This document shows positions 34,613 to 43,423 of a stretch of DNA of 64,000 bases, piece after piece. Below the pieces are notes generated by a model, which saw only the letters and a list, made by a program, of their open reading frames with translations, did not search any database and had not been told where the DNA came from. Positions within the stretch are counted from its first letter, which is position 1. Each line of letters begins with the position of its first letter. The DNA is from an uncultured Dysgonomonas sp. (GTDB lineage: Bacteria > Bacteroidota > Bacteroidia > Bacteroidales > Dysgonomonadaceae). The stretch covers positions 11,269 through 75,268 of the forward strand of contig USOX01000014.1 in the NCBI GenBank assembly GCA_900556485.1. The letters run 5' to 3'. The translations under genes and the position numbers were made by a program.

Positions 34613-35668
34613 TTGCTCTTTTTTATATTATCTATTCCAAAAACTACTTCTCTCTATAATTACCGAATAGCCCGTTATGTTATGGCGTGTGCTTATTTGA
34701 GCTTGGGTGTAATGAACATTGTAGAACTTATGGTCCAACCTGAAGTGATGAATATCCGGTCAACAAAAATGATAGCTTTGTTAGTATGTTTGTTTCAAGC
34801 TTTCCTGTTTACATATACCAATATCACACTTATCAACATCAACTTTCCTTCCAAAAGAAAAATACTATCAGAGTTGATACCAATCATAATACTTTGTATA
34901 TCTACACCTGTATTTCTAACATCAAATTTCTTATCGGAATATATAGATATACTATTTTATTTTTTTATTATTTATTATGTCTCTGCTTTAATAAGATATA
35001 CGATTCTATTTCATCAAAACTACCGGGATTATTTAAAAAAGATAGATAACTACTTTGCCGAACAAGAATCCAAGCGTTTTCGTTGGATATCTCTATCCTT
35101 TTATGCAGCTCTAGCTCTTGGTTCAATGGCTTTGATTGTCACATTATTTTTTTCAACAATAATAGGGGTTATCTTTTCTGTGCTTATCATTGGCTTTTAT
35201 AGCTATTATGGCATTCAATTCATTAATTATGCTTTCTTATTTCAAAACATTGAATCTGTTATAATAGATAATCAGCTCATTGAAAAGGAAAACGAAGTCA
35301 ATTCTTCTATCCGAAATTATTCTTTATTAGAAAAAAATATGGAACAATGGATTATGCAAAAACAGTTCCTGACACATGGAATAAATATTGAAAGTGTAGC
35401 TCTACAACTAAATACGAACCGGACATACCTGTCAGAATATGTAAATACCTACATACAAAAGACTTTTAAAGAATGGATAAATGAACTGCGGATAAATGAA
35501 GCTAAAAAATTGCTATTAGAACATCCCGATTTTTCTATTTCTGAAATTTCAGAAATAACCGGGTTTAGTGACAAAAGCAACTTTGGAAGAGTATTTACTA
35601 GGCATATGGGGATGCCCCCTAATGTTTGGAGAATATCAAAAATAAGTCTTAATCAACAAGTTTCGTAA
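34613..35668 (+). CDS. Membrane-anchored AraC-type regulator, first copy
   Basis: About 351 residues from a TTG start. Up to six membrane helices fill residues ~1-200, followed by an AraC-type double HTH at the C-terminus (INIESVALQLNTNRTYLSEY, FSISEISEITGFSDKSNFGR, GMPPNVWR). It is homologous throughout to the next gene. The frame stays open to 34541 and encodes 24 more residues alignable with the paralogue, but no ATG, GTG or TTG lies there, so the start is uncertain. It probably regulates the adjacent fimbrial and eCIS genes, inferred from position. Confidence 0.75.
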   Translation: MLFFILSIPKTTSLYNYRIARYVMACAYLSLGVMNIVELMVQPEVMNIRSTKMIALLVCLFQAFLFTYTNITLININFPSKRKILSELIPIIILCISTPVFLTSNFLSEYIDILFYFFIIYYVSALIRYTILFHQNYRDYLKKIDNYFAEQESKRFRWISLSFYAALALGSMALIVTLFFSTIIGVIFSVLIIGFYSYYGIQFINYAFLFQNIESVIIDNQLIEKENEVNSSIRNYSLLEKNMEQWIMQKQFLTHGINIESVALQLNTNRTYLSEYVNTYIQKTFKEWINELRINEAKKLLLEHPDFSISEISEITGFSDKSNFGRVFTRHMGMPPNVWRISKISLNQQVS

Positions 35669-35675
35669 ACAGACA

Positions 35676-36776
35676 ATGGAGTTAGAACGGATTAACTTTA
35701 TCTTATCCCTTTTATTGATCGCAACAGGACTAGTGGTTGGTTGTTGTTTCTTATTATTATCAGTTCCAAAAGTAAAAGAACTGCAAAATTACCGTGTAGC
35801 CCGTATAACTATGGGAGTAGCCTACATTCTTTTGGCATTGTCAATGATAAGCGAGTTTATACTGCCTCCGACTATCAAACCGGATGTGAACATGGTCAGG
35901 ATCATTATACTTACCATTTCTCCTATTCTGGCTTTATCCTTTACTTCCTCTTCCCTATCATTAATCAATATTTGTTTCTCTGTTAAACAAAGGTTGGTGC
36001 GGGAGATTATGCCGGTTTGCGTAATAAGTTGTTTAAACTGGATTGTATTTTTCACCTCCCCCATATGGGTATTGTATATATTTCAGGGGATTTTCATCCT
36101 ATACTATATATTTATACTATACAGATATACTTCTTTGTTTTACAATACCTTCAAAGAATATAAGCAGCAAATGGATAACTATTTCTCCGAACAGGAATGG
36201 AAAAGGTTGAAATGGGTAAATTTTTCATTCTATTATGCTTTAGTGGTAGGCATAATGGCTCTTATATCTATCCTGAGCCCTGGCGTGATCTTTGTATTCT
36301 TTAAGGTATTTGTTATCCCATTCTATGTATATTACGGATTTCAACTTATCAATTATGGTTTCAAATACCAATCACTGAAACTGATTTGTATTCCTGTCGA
36401 AGAAGATGATAAAAGCAATGGGCATATAAATATTCGTTCAGTATCCTATAATGAGTTGGAGTTCCTCCTTGAACAATGGATTGAGCAAAAAGGATATTTA
36501 AAAGCCGGTGTAACAATAGAACAAACAGCCGGCGAATTAAACACAAACCGCACATACCTTTCCAATTATATCAATACCTATAAAAACCAGACATTCAGGG
36601 AATGGATAAACCTGTTGCGAATTGAAGAGGCAAAACGATTAATGCTGGAAAATCAGACATTCCCCGTGAGTGAAATTGGCAAGATGGTCGGGTTTAATGA
36701 CAAAAGTAATTTCACACGGCAGTTTACTAAAGTCACAGGCATCTCCCCTTCGCTGTGGAAAAATAAAAATAAATAA
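35676..36776 (+). CDS. Membrane-anchored AraC-type regulator, second copy
   Basis: A 366-residue protein. Six hydrophobic helices lie in residues ~8-240, then an AraC-type double HTH (VTIEQTAGELNTNRTYLSNY, FPVSEIGKMVGFNDKSNFTR, SPSLWK). It shares the YFSEQEWKRLKW linker with the first copy (YFAEQESKRFRW). The two arose by tandem duplication and are 7 bp apart. The combination of membrane sensor and AraC output suggests they respond to an envelope or external signal and control the genes downstream. Confidence 0.82.
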   Translation: MELERINFILSLLLIATGLVVGCCFLLLSVPKVKELQNYRVARITMGVAYILLALSMISEFILPPTIKPDVNMVRIIILTISPILALSFTSSSLSLINICFSVKQRLVREIMPVCVISCLNWIVFFTSPIWVLYIFQGIFILYYIFILYRYTSLFYNTFKEYKQQMDNYFSEQEWKRLKWVNFSFYYALVVGIMALISILSPGVIFVFFKVFVIPFYVYYGFQLINYGFKYQSLKLICIPVEEDDKSNGHINIRSVSYNELEFLLEQWIEQKGYLKAGVTIEQTAGELNTNRTYLSNYINTYKNQTFREWINLLRIEEAKRLMLENQTFPVSEIGKMVGFNDKSNFTRQFTKVTGISPSLWKNKNK

Positions 36777-36800
36777 TTAATTATAAGCACCTTACCTCCC

Positions 36801-36842
36801 TTGTGGTCAGAACGACAACATTTTTTGTTATTCTGACCACAA
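36801..36842 (+). terminator. Perfect 12-bp hairpin after the regulators
   Basis: TTGTGGTCAGAA (36801-36812) pairs with TTCTGACCACAA (36831-36842), with a T-run inside the loop. It lies 24 bp beyond the second regulator stop. No strong T-run follows, so it may be a terminator working through the stem or an operator. Downstream, around 36888-36927, AATATCCC and GGGAATATT form an imperfect inverted repeat ahead of the fimbrial genes. Confidence 0.5.
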
Positions 36843-36959
36843 TCGTATTTAACATACCTTTTACTTTTAAATAAATTTTTTAGTTGAATATCCCAAAAGA
36901 CATTATCGTTTCGGGAATATTAATTTATAAATCCATAATCATTAATCATAAATTATGAT

Positions 36960-37535
36960 ATGAAAGCAAAAAGAATAGTGTTTTTTTACACCTTATTTTT
37001 TGTATGCATTATCTCTTATGCACAAGAAACGAAACAATCTTCGGCAGCCTATTTGCCTAAAGGAAGTTTTAGTCTCCGCTCCAATACAGTGCCATGGCTT
37101 TTGTTAGTTCCCAATGCAGGATTTGAATACAAAGTGTCTGACAATCTAGGATTGATTGTTGATGGTGCCTTTGCCCGTTGGAGCTTGAATACGACAAACA
37201 AGTACTGGCACATATGGAACGTTGCCCCGCAGGTGCGGTATTACATGGGTAAAGCTAAGAACTCATACATGGGGGGACAATACACGATGGGCGACTATAA
37301 CCTGACAGGGAGCCAAGGTAGCTATATGGGAGGAGGGCTGACGCTGGGACATCAATTCGACTGTGGACATAACCTTTTAGTCGATTTAGGTTTATCCCTC
37401 GGTTATCTGTATTTATATGACAAAGAAGAATATACCCGTATTAATGGAGAAAATGTCCGTGATGGCTCCAAAACATCCAACGGGTATTGGGGGCTGACAG
37501 GACTGAATGTCACATTTATATGGAAAATAAATTAA
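36960..37535 (+). CDS. DUF3575 outer-membrane-like protein of the fimbrial cluster
   Basis: A 191-residue protein with a signal peptide (residues 1-20, ISYAQ). The beta-barrel pattern of DUF3575 follows (SLRSNTVPWLLLVPNAGFEY, WHIWNVAPQVRYYMG, YMGGGLTLGHQF), ending WGLTGLNVTFIWKIN. DUF3575 genes commonly head Bacteroidales fimbrial clusters, encoding an outer-membrane partner. It is 17 bp upstream of the anchor-like lipoprotein gene. Confidence 0.82.
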   Translation: MKAKRIVFFYTLFFVCIISYAQETKQSSAAYLPKGSFSLRSNTVPWLLLVPNAGFEYKVSDNLGLIVDGAFARWSLNTTNKYWHIWNVAPQVRYYMGKAKNSYMGGQYTMGDYNLTGSQGSYMGGGLTLGHQFDCGHNLLVDLGLSLGYLYLYDKEEYTRINGENVRDGSKTSNGYWGLTGLNVTFIWKIN

Positions 37536-37552
37536 CCTGATAATAATAAGAT

Positions 37553-38380
37553 ATGAAAACAAAATATATCCTGTTTTTAACGCTTATTGCGCTTGCATTC
37601 CTTACTTCGTCTTGTACTAAAGAGGACCTTGTAAACCCTCCAAAAGTTGTATTAAATGTAGATTGGGCGAATCGTTCCGAAAGTGTTCCTATACCTTCAA
37701 GCTACAAGGTGATTGTCGATGATCAGACAGTAACTTACCGCGAAGTTTCAAATGTATTGCCTGAACTGATTGCAGGAACATATCCGGTATCAATTTATAA
37801 CCCTGTTGAGAGAATAACAGTTAATAGTTCTACAGCTACAGTTAATACCACAAACGGAATTATAGATACCAGTCCCGGATGGCTGTTCTATTCTGATTTG
37901 GATGTAACATATGAGAATGACAAGGAAATTACAGTAACCGCTGTTATGCAACAACAAGTCCGTTTGCTTAATATAGAACTGGATATTACAGAAGGTAACG
38001 CCAATGATATAACCTCAATTGCAGCTTCTATGAGTGGTGTGGCAAACATGCTGCATATGAAAAACGGAACGCATACTGGGACAGGTCTTAAGGTTATTCC
38101 TGTATTCACCCGTACCGAAAATAAATTAACCGCCTCGGTACGCCTGATAGGAATAACCTCCGAAACTCAAAACCTGACATTGGATATAACCTACAATGAT
38201 GGAACTAAGCAACAGATAATATCGGATATAAGCACCAAATTGACAGACTTTAATATTGAAAAGCACAAACCAGTAACACTGAAAGGTGATACAAAAATAT
38301 GGTCTCGCGTGGGCTTCGATACCATCATCACAGAGTGGCAAATACAAGACTCAATAACCGGCGATGCCGAAGAACAATAA
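37553..38380 (+). CDS. FimB/Mfa2 or DUF5119-like fimbrial lipoprotein
   Basis: A 275-residue protein with a lipobox (FLTSSC, Cys21). The first beta domain contains VVLNVDWANRSESVPIPSSY and GTYPVSIYNP. A second Ig-like domain spans ~120-250. This is the usual architecture of the anchoring or minor subunit encoded between the DUF3575 gene and the fimbrillin in Bacteroidales. It would tether the fimbria to the outer membrane. DUF5119 and FimB/Mfa2 cannot be separated by eye. Confidence 0.7.
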   Translation: MKTKYILFLTLIALAFLTSSCTKEDLVNPPKVVLNVDWANRSESVPIPSSYKVIVDDQTVTYREVSNVLPELIAGTYPVSIYNPVERITVNSSTATVNTTNGIIDTSPGWLFYSDLDVTYENDKEITVTAVMQQQVRLLNIELDITEGNANDITSIAASMSGVANMLHMKNGTHTGTGLKVIPVFTRTENKLTASVRLIGITSETQNLTLDITYNDGTKQQIISDISTKLTDFNIEKHKPVTLKGDTKIWSRVGFDTIITEWQIQDSITGDAEEQ

Positions 38381-38409
38381 TAATTTTTTAACATTAAAAT
38401 AAAAGTAAA

Positions 38410-39279
38410 ATGAAAACAAAAAACTTATTCGCATTTGCACTTATTGCAGGATTGACATTTTCAGCTTGTTCCAACGATGATGAAATGGTAGATATGTCAA
38501 ACGAGATTGTACAGATAAATGCTTCTATCAGCGAAACGACTCCAAAGTTAAAGGCCTCTATTGATCCCTATACCGGTACTGGCTTTTTTGATAACAACGA
38601 CATCTGGGGATTGTATGCTACGGTAAACGGAAATCATGTGCTGAATAACAGCATATACACCGTAGGCAGTACGACCATTTATTGGAATAACCTTAGCGAT
38701 GCATTTCCCGTCACTTTCGCTGCGCACTATCCACGCATGTCTACTATAGCCAATCCAGAAGCTTATGTGTTCAATGCTGCTACGGCTACAAACCCCGACT
38801 TACTGGTAACCGCCCCTGTAACAAAGAGTAAAGGCGACAATGTAGACCTGACTTTCAATCACGTTATGCATCAATTAGTGATAAATATTAGTAAAGATCC
38901 AGGAATACCCGGTGATCTATTAGATACAGAGATGACTTTGTTAAACATGAAATCTTCGGCTAAAGTAAACTTACTGACAGGTACAGTAGATGTAGCAGCG
39001 GCGTCAGGAACCGATAATTATCCTATGAAAACTGGTGGAGCTATTTGGCTTGTAGCACCACAAAGATTGACAGCAGGAGCCGAGTGGATTCAGCTTCAAC
39101 TTGAAGGAAAGACTTACAAATTTAGAGTTCCAGCTGACCTCACTCAACTTGAAAGTGGAAAACGGGTAAGCATGACTCTTAATCTTAAAGCGGGCGGTGA
39201 CGCTGTAATGCTAAATCGAGTGATATCAGGATGGGTTAACCAACAACCGGAAATATATGACGATGTTATAGGAAATTAA
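38410..39279 (+). CDS. Fimbrillin-family lipoprotein
   Basis: A 289-residue protein with lipobox FSAC (Cys20) followed by SNDDE. Two fimbrillin domains are visible: GFFDNNDIWGLYATVNGNHV, VTFAAHYPRMS, then VDLTFNHVMHQLVINISKD in the centre and EGKTYKFRVPADLTQLESGK late. It is the likely major subunit of the cluster. A fimbrillin of comparable build at 15142 lies within the tra operon. Two competing hairpins separate this gene from the eCIS operon. Confidence 0.8.
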   Translation: MKTKNLFAFALIAGLTFSACSNDDEMVDMSNEIVQINASISETTPKLKASIDPYTGTGFFDNNDIWGLYATVNGNHVLNNSIYTVGSTTIYWNNLSDAFPVTFAAHYPRMSTIANPEAYVFNAATATNPDLLVTAPVTKSKGDNVDLTFNHVMHQLVINISKDPGIPGDLLDTEMTLLNMKSSAKVNLLTGTVDVAAASGTDNYPMKTGGAIWLVAPQRLTAGAEWIQLQLEGKTYKFRVPADLTQLESGKRVSMTLNLKAGGDAVMLNRVISGWVNQQPEIYDDVIGN

Positions 39280-39305
39280 GGTTAATTGAAAATATAACAT
39301 TACAT

Positions 39306-39346
39306 GGAGAGGATGGAAAACATTCTCTCCTATAATAATCCTCTCC
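39306..39346 (+). promoter_or_regulatory. Competing hairpins between the fimbrillin gene and the eCIS operon
   Basis: GGAGAGGAT (39306-39314) can pair with ATCCTCTCC (39338-39346) or, through GGAGAG, with the nearer CTCTCC (39325-39330). The two structures exclude each other. The first eCIS start codon follows 14 bp later at 39360. This may be an attenuator, a stem that masks translation, or a partial terminator setting eCIS expression relative to the fimbriae. Confidence 0.4.
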
Positions 39347-39359
39347 ACAATCCCATGCC

Positions 39360-39890
39360 ATGATAAAGAATATACTTACATATTATGCCACACAACTGAG
39401 TGAATTTCTTCAAGAAGATTTTCCCCAACCGGAAGGTATAGTAGAAGTTGGCTTCATTGGTAACAACCAGGAAGGAAAGAAGAATAAATTGTTGCTTTCG
39501 TTATTCGCCATCGAGCGTGAAACAGCAGGCGGTATCACTTCCGCGCGAGGTAGCCACTCAGGAACAGTTATACAAAGTGCCCCGCCACTGCATATCAACC
39601 TGAATATAATTCTAGCCGCCGTTTATGATGAAAAAAGATATACGGAAGCATTATCTGCACTTTCCGCTACATTATTATTCGTCCAATCGCATCCGTCTTT
39701 TTCGTATAAAGGAACAACATACCTTGTGGAAATTGTTACACTTGGGTGTCAGGAACTCAATAATATCTGGACCACGTTGGGCGGGCAATACTATCCGTCA
39801 ATTATGTGCAGATTAAGGAGGCTCACATTTGATGCGGGAGAAATCAAACAAATTGGTCACGAAGTAAACAAACCCATTATAGATATGTAA
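39360..39890 (+). CDS. eCIS cap/tail-terminator protein (DUF4255, Pvc16/Afp16-like)
   Basis: A 176-residue protein. The DUF4255 pattern is present: MIKNILTYYATQLSEFLQED, GFIGNNQEGKKNKLLLSLFA, the PPLHINLNIILAAVYDEKRY strand block, and LNNIWTTLGGQYYPSIMCRL near the C-terminus. DUF4255 proteins cap the sheath-tube end distal to the baseplate in PVC/Afp particles. It is the first gene of the eCIS operon here, whereas it is last in PVC. Confidence 0.85.
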   Translation: MIKNILTYYATQLSEFLQEDFPQPEGIVEVGFIGNNQEGKKNKLLLSLFAIERETAGGITSARGSHSGTVIQSAPPLHINLNIILAAVYDEKRYTEALSALSATLLFVQSHPSFSYKGTTYLVEIVTLGCQELNNIWTTLGGQYYPSIMCRLRRLTFDAGEIKQIGHEVNKPIIDM

Positions 39891-39905
39891 TTAAGAGGTT
39901 TTGCT

Positions 39906-40682
39906 ATGGATAATTACCGTTCGATATATTATTTAAAGATAGAACATGGATATTTTCAGGAAAATATATGCCGCGCTATATCCGTCACTCCGCTCGACCT
40001 TGATTTGATGAAACGAAGAGGCATATTATTCAGGCAAACGGCAGTAAATGAATGGGATATAATTTGCGATTCCTCTAAGATAGGAGCAAACATATTATCT
40101 GAGGTATTTACATTCGGAATAAGTATATCCGACCCTGCGTTTATATTATATACTAATTGGACGGAGTTTAACCCGTCTTCATCCTACCGGCTCAAATTGC
40201 CGACAACGACAACGGATGCCGTTGCAGCTATTAAGCAAACACAAGAAAAGCGTATGATTAATTCTTGCTTTTGTACCATTGAGCTACAGTTTACAGAAAA
40301 CATGCTTAAAGAAATACAGAGCGGAAAATTTCGGACAGATATATTGAGATTTTATCCAAAGGCAATGTGGTGGGAATACTTCTTCATACCTCGAAATGGA
40401 AAAGAAAACAGCGGAAGTAACTTCGTACTGAAAGAGTCTGATGGTAAGATCATTTTTTCAGACCCGCAAGCAGTCGAAATATTAGGCAAAAAAGCCCTGC
40501 GCTTTTTATCTGATAACAAAATAGCAATGAAAGAATATTACGATTATCGGATCAATCTACAGGAAATGATTCCAGATTGTACACAAGTCAAAAAAACGTT
40601 GATGAAGGATATACCTCATCCAAAACCCGGAAATTTCTTAAATGTGCAAGCAGATGTGATTCAGCACATTTGCTATTTCTAA
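39906..40682 (+). CDS. Unrecognised eCIS-operon protein
   Basis: A 258-residue protein, between the DUF4255 cap and the sheath with gaps of 15 and 39 bp. It is beta-rich in its first half (YRSIYYLKIEHGYFQENICR, WDIICDSSKI) with a helical C-terminus. Its central part (NSCFCTIELQFTENMLKEIQ) and later FYPKAMWWEYFFIPRNG suggest a structural particle protein. It has no signal peptide or membrane helix. The position makes a Bacteroidota-specific cap or sheath accessory factor plausible. I cannot name a family. Confidence 0.6.
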   Translation: MDNYRSIYYLKIEHGYFQENICRAISVTPLDLDLMKRRGILFRQTAVNEWDIICDSSKIGANILSEVFTFGISISDPAFILYTNWTEFNPSSSYRLKLPTTTTDAVAAIKQTQEKRMINSCFCTIELQFTENMLKEIQSGKFRTDILRFYPKAMWWEYFFIPRNGKENSGSNFVLKESDGKIIFSDPQAVEILGKKALRFLSDNKIAMKEYYDYRINLQEMIPDCTQVKKTLMKDIPHPKPGNFLNVQADVIQHICYF

Positions 40683-40721
40683 AAAAGAATATTAATAATA
40701 TAAACTCAAAAACTAATTCGT

Positions 40722-42284
40722 ATGGGAGCAATGAAAACACCCGGAGTCTATATCGTAGAAAAGAATGCTTTTCCATCTTCTGTCGTCGAAGTGGCAACCG
40801 CTGTTCCAGCCTTCGTTGGCTATACAGAAACAGCAGTAAACGGAACAGATTCGTTGATAAATAAACCGTGGAAAATCAATTCCATGAGTGAGTTTCAAAA
40901 ATATTTTGGCGGTGCCCCTGCACCGACATTCACAATTCTGTCTTCAACCGAAGCGACTAACGACAATAAACTTTTAGTTGATGATGATAAACTCGATGAA
41001 GAGAAAAAAAAGACGGCTAAAAGTAAGGAAACAGTAAAAGTCGATAAAAATGTTTTCCGGACTAATACCAGTCAGGGAATATTCACGATCGAGGCTAAGA
41101 ATAACTATACCATGTATTACAATATGATGCTGTTCTTTGCTAATGGTGGAGGGAGCTGTTATATCGTTTCAATAGGAGATTATAACACTCTACAAGAAGC
41201 TAAAGGTTTTTTAACGGGCTTATCTTCTCTTTCAACAGAGATGGAGCCTACAATGATCGTTATACCCGAAGCAGTAAATCTGCCAACGGATGATTGCAAT
41301 AAGGTACAGCAACAAATGCTGATGCACTGTGGTGATATGAAGAGCCGGGTGGCTATACTGGATGTACCGGTTAACAGGTATCCACAAACAGATACGATTG
41401 TAGATTATATAACCCCTTTTAGAGAAACCGCCAATAATAACTTATCTTACGGTGCAGCTTATTATCCATGGTTATTAACATCCGTTCTGTCCGATAGCGA
41501 CATTACAGAAGATTTTATCAGATTCAGTTCAACTATACAAGAATTCATAAAACTTACTCTTCCCGAAGGAGACACACAAAATAATTTGATCGATTTTGTA
41601 GAAAAAAACACTACTGACAATAAGCTAACAAAAGAGATTCATCAGGTGTTGCTACAAAATGTTCCGGCTTATCAGCAAATCATCAAATCTGTCAAAGAAA
41701 ACCTAAATCTATTACCGCCATCTGCAGCCATGGCAGGAATATACTCTATGACAGATGATTCTCGCGGAGTGTGGAAAGCTCCGGCAAACGTATCTGTGAA
41801 TATGGTTATTAAGCCATCTGTGAACATAACTAATGCCGAACAGGAAGATTTGAATATGCCGTTAAACGGAAAAGCGGTGAATGCTATCCGCAGTTTTATA
41901 AGTGACGGCATTAAGGTATGGGGAGCCCGTACACTTGACGGCAATTCGCAGGATTGGCGATACATTAATGTCCGCCGCACCATGATCTACCTCGAAGAAT
42001 CAGTTAAAAATGCTGCCCGTTCATACGTATTCGAGCCCAATGATTCCGGCACATGGATAAATATGAAATGTATGATAGAAAATTTTTTACGTAGCGTATG
42101 GAAACGGGGTGGTTTAGCCGGAGCTACACCCGAAGATGCGTATAACGTATTTGTCGGGCTAGGAGAAACTATGACTCCGGAGGATATTCTGGACGGTATT
42201 ATGCGCATAACTGTGCTGGTAGCAATATCCCGTCCTGCGGAATTCATTGAAATCACATTTCAGCAACAAATGCAAAAAAGCTAA
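40722..42284 (+). CDS. eCIS contractile sheath protein (Pvc2/Afp2-like)
   Basis: A 520-residue protein. It starts with the sheath signature TPGVYIVEKNAFPSSVVEVA and TAVPAFVGYTETA. The C-terminal domain holds the conserved sheath elements: GVWKAPANVSVNMV, VWGARTL (start of WGART), WRYINVRRTMIYLEESVKN, and EPNDSGTWINMKCMIENFLR. Only one sheath gene is present, unlike PVC/Afp with three paralogues. Residues ~70-130 include a charged, probably surface-exposed insertion (KLDEEKKKTAKSKETVKVDK). Contraction drives the tube into the target. Confidence 0.92.
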   Translation: MGAMKTPGVYIVEKNAFPSSVVEVATAVPAFVGYTETAVNGTDSLINKPWKINSMSEFQKYFGGAPAPTFTILSSTEATNDNKLLVDDDKLDEEKKKTAKSKETVKVDKNVFRTNTSQGIFTIEAKNNYTMYYNMMLFFANGGGSCYIVSIGDYNTLQEAKGFLTGLSSLSTEMEPTMIVIPEAVNLPTDDCNKVQQQMLMHCGDMKSRVAILDVPVNRYPQTDTIVDYITPFRETANNNLSYGAAYYPWLLTSVLSDSDITEDFIRFSSTIQEFIKLTLPEGDTQNNLIDFVEKNTTDNKLTKEIHQVLLQNVPAYQQIIKSVKENLNLLPPSAAMAGIYSMTDDSRGVWKAPANVSVNMVIKPSVNITNAEQEDLNMPLNGKAVNAIRSFISDGIKVWGARTLDGNSQDWRYINVRRTMIYLEESVKNAARSYVFEPNDSGTWINMKCMIENFLRSVWKRGGLAGATPEDAYNVFVGLGETMTPEDILDGIMRITVLVAISRPAEFIEITFQQQMQKS

Positions 42285-42317
42285 TATAAAAAATCTAACA
42301 ATTCAAAATAGACGATT

Positions 42318-42767
42318 ATGGCAGGAGAAAAACAAGATGCCAGTGCATGGCCCTTACCCGAATTTTATTTCAAAGTGAGCATTGAAGATATTGGAGACAT
42401 GTCCTTTAAGGAAGTATCAGGGTTGGATCTGGAATATGATGTGATTGAATACCGGGCCGGAGACAGCAAAGAGTTTTCAAAAATAAAAATGCCGGGACTA
42501 AGAAAATCCGGAGATATTACCTTAAAAAAGGGAGTCTTCATTTCGGATAAGAAATTCTGGTCTTGGATCGGCGAAATAAAGCTGAACACGATAAAACGCC
42601 GTTCTGTAACTATTAGCCTACTAGATGAAACAGACAAGGCTGCCTTCACATGGAAATTGACCAATGCATGGCCAAAGAAAATCACAGTAGAAGGCTTTAA
42701 AGCTGATGGAAACAATGTGGCTATGGAAATATTGATCCTCGTCCATGAAGGTATTACGGTCGAATAA
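42318..42767 (+). CDS. eCIS inner tube protein 1 (gp19-like, Pvc1/Afp1)
   Basis: A 149-residue protein of the T4 gp19-like tube family. Conserved features include PLPEFYFKVSI at the start, FKEVSGLDLEYDVIEYRAGD, KMPGLRKSGDITLKKGVF, and WKLTNAWPKKITVEGFKADG, ending in MEILILVHEGI. It forms the main inner tube inside the sheath. A second tube-like gene follows 11 bp after. The order sheath then tube is standard. Confidence 0.9.
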   Translation: MAGEKQDASAWPLPEFYFKVSIEDIGDMSFKEVSGLDLEYDVIEYRAGDSKEFSKIKMPGLRKSGDITLKKGVFISDKKFWSWIGEIKLNTIKRRSVTISLLDETDKAAFTWKLTNAWPKKITVEGFKADGNNVAMEILILVHEGITVE

Positions 42768-42778
42768 ACGGAAAGCTT

Positions 42779-43243
42779 ATGCCTCAGAAAAAAGAGAGCT
42801 GGACTCCTCCCGTAGAATTTTACTTTCAGGTTCAATTCCATTTCAGAGACCAACGTATAAGTGCTTCTTTTATGGAAGTTGGCGGACTTGAACAAGAAAT
42901 AATAACAGAGGAGTCCGGCTTAGCGGAAAATGACGGAACACGCATTAAATTATTGAAAGAAATAAGACATGGAAATATCACCTTGAAACGTTCGTTAGAA
43001 CCTGTATCAGAAAAAATCACAGCATGGGTGAAAGGAAGTTTTTCGTATATCGAGAATGGCAGAATATCGCCCTGTATGCTGGTTATTTTCCTGATGGATT
43101 CGAAGCGGCATGCCGTTGCATGTTGGGCATGTAGCCATGCTTACCCTATAAAATGGAGCCTCAGCACACTTGATGCTCAAAAAAGCGGCCTAGCCATTGA
43201 AACATTAACGCTGACTTATAACCGGATAGAACGAAAAAAATAA
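42779..43243 (+). CDS. eCIS inner tube protein 2 (tube initiator, Pvc5/Afp5-like)
   Basis: A 154-residue gp19-like protein, divergent from the preceding one: PPVEFYFQVQFHFRDQRISA, FMEVGGLEQEIITEESGLAE, KLLKEIRHGNITLKRSL, and AYPIKWSLSTLDAQKSGLAI. In PVC/Afp the second tube protein forms the layer next to the baseplate hub. Its TAA overlaps the next ATG by one base (TAATG). Confidence 0.88.
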   Translation: MPQKKESWTPPVEFYFQVQFHFRDQRISASFMEVGGLEQEIITEESGLAENDGTRIKLLKEIRHGNITLKRSLEPVSEKITAWVKGSFSYIENGRISPCMLVIFLMDSKRHAVACWACSHAYPIKWSLSTLDAQKSGLAIETLTLTYNRIERKK

Positions 43244-43410
43244 TGCCGATAGTAATCAAAGAAATACATATAAACACAACTGTTGAAAAGAAAGTCATAC
43301 AGAAGACTGAAATACCTGAACATGTCTACCAGGAGATAAAAGAAGAGATAATACGGGAGTTGTCTAAAAAAACCGGAATAATTGCGGCAATGAAAAAAAA
43401 CGAACGTTAG
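43243..43410 (+). CDS. Small eCIS protein DUF5908 (Pvc6/Afp6 position)
   Basis: A 55-residue protein, MPIVIKEIHINTTVEKKV at the start and a helical, charged remainder ending KKNER. DUF5908 proteins begin with MPxxIKEhxIxxxV and sit between the tube genes and the LysM gene in eCIS loci. It overlaps the preceding stop codon by 1 bp and lies 13 bp before the LysM gene. Its role is unknown. Confidence 0.78.
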   Translation: MPIVIKEIHINTTVEKKVIQKTEIPEHVYQEIKEEIIRELSKKTGIIAAMKKNER

Positions 43411-43423
43411 ACCAGCTTACTGT

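Noticed and set aside
42365-42895. Leftward ORFs of 100-176 codons inside the eCIS operon (42365-42895, 55003-55521 and others)
   Set aside because: They lie antisense to well-supported eCIS genes and their translations show no family features.
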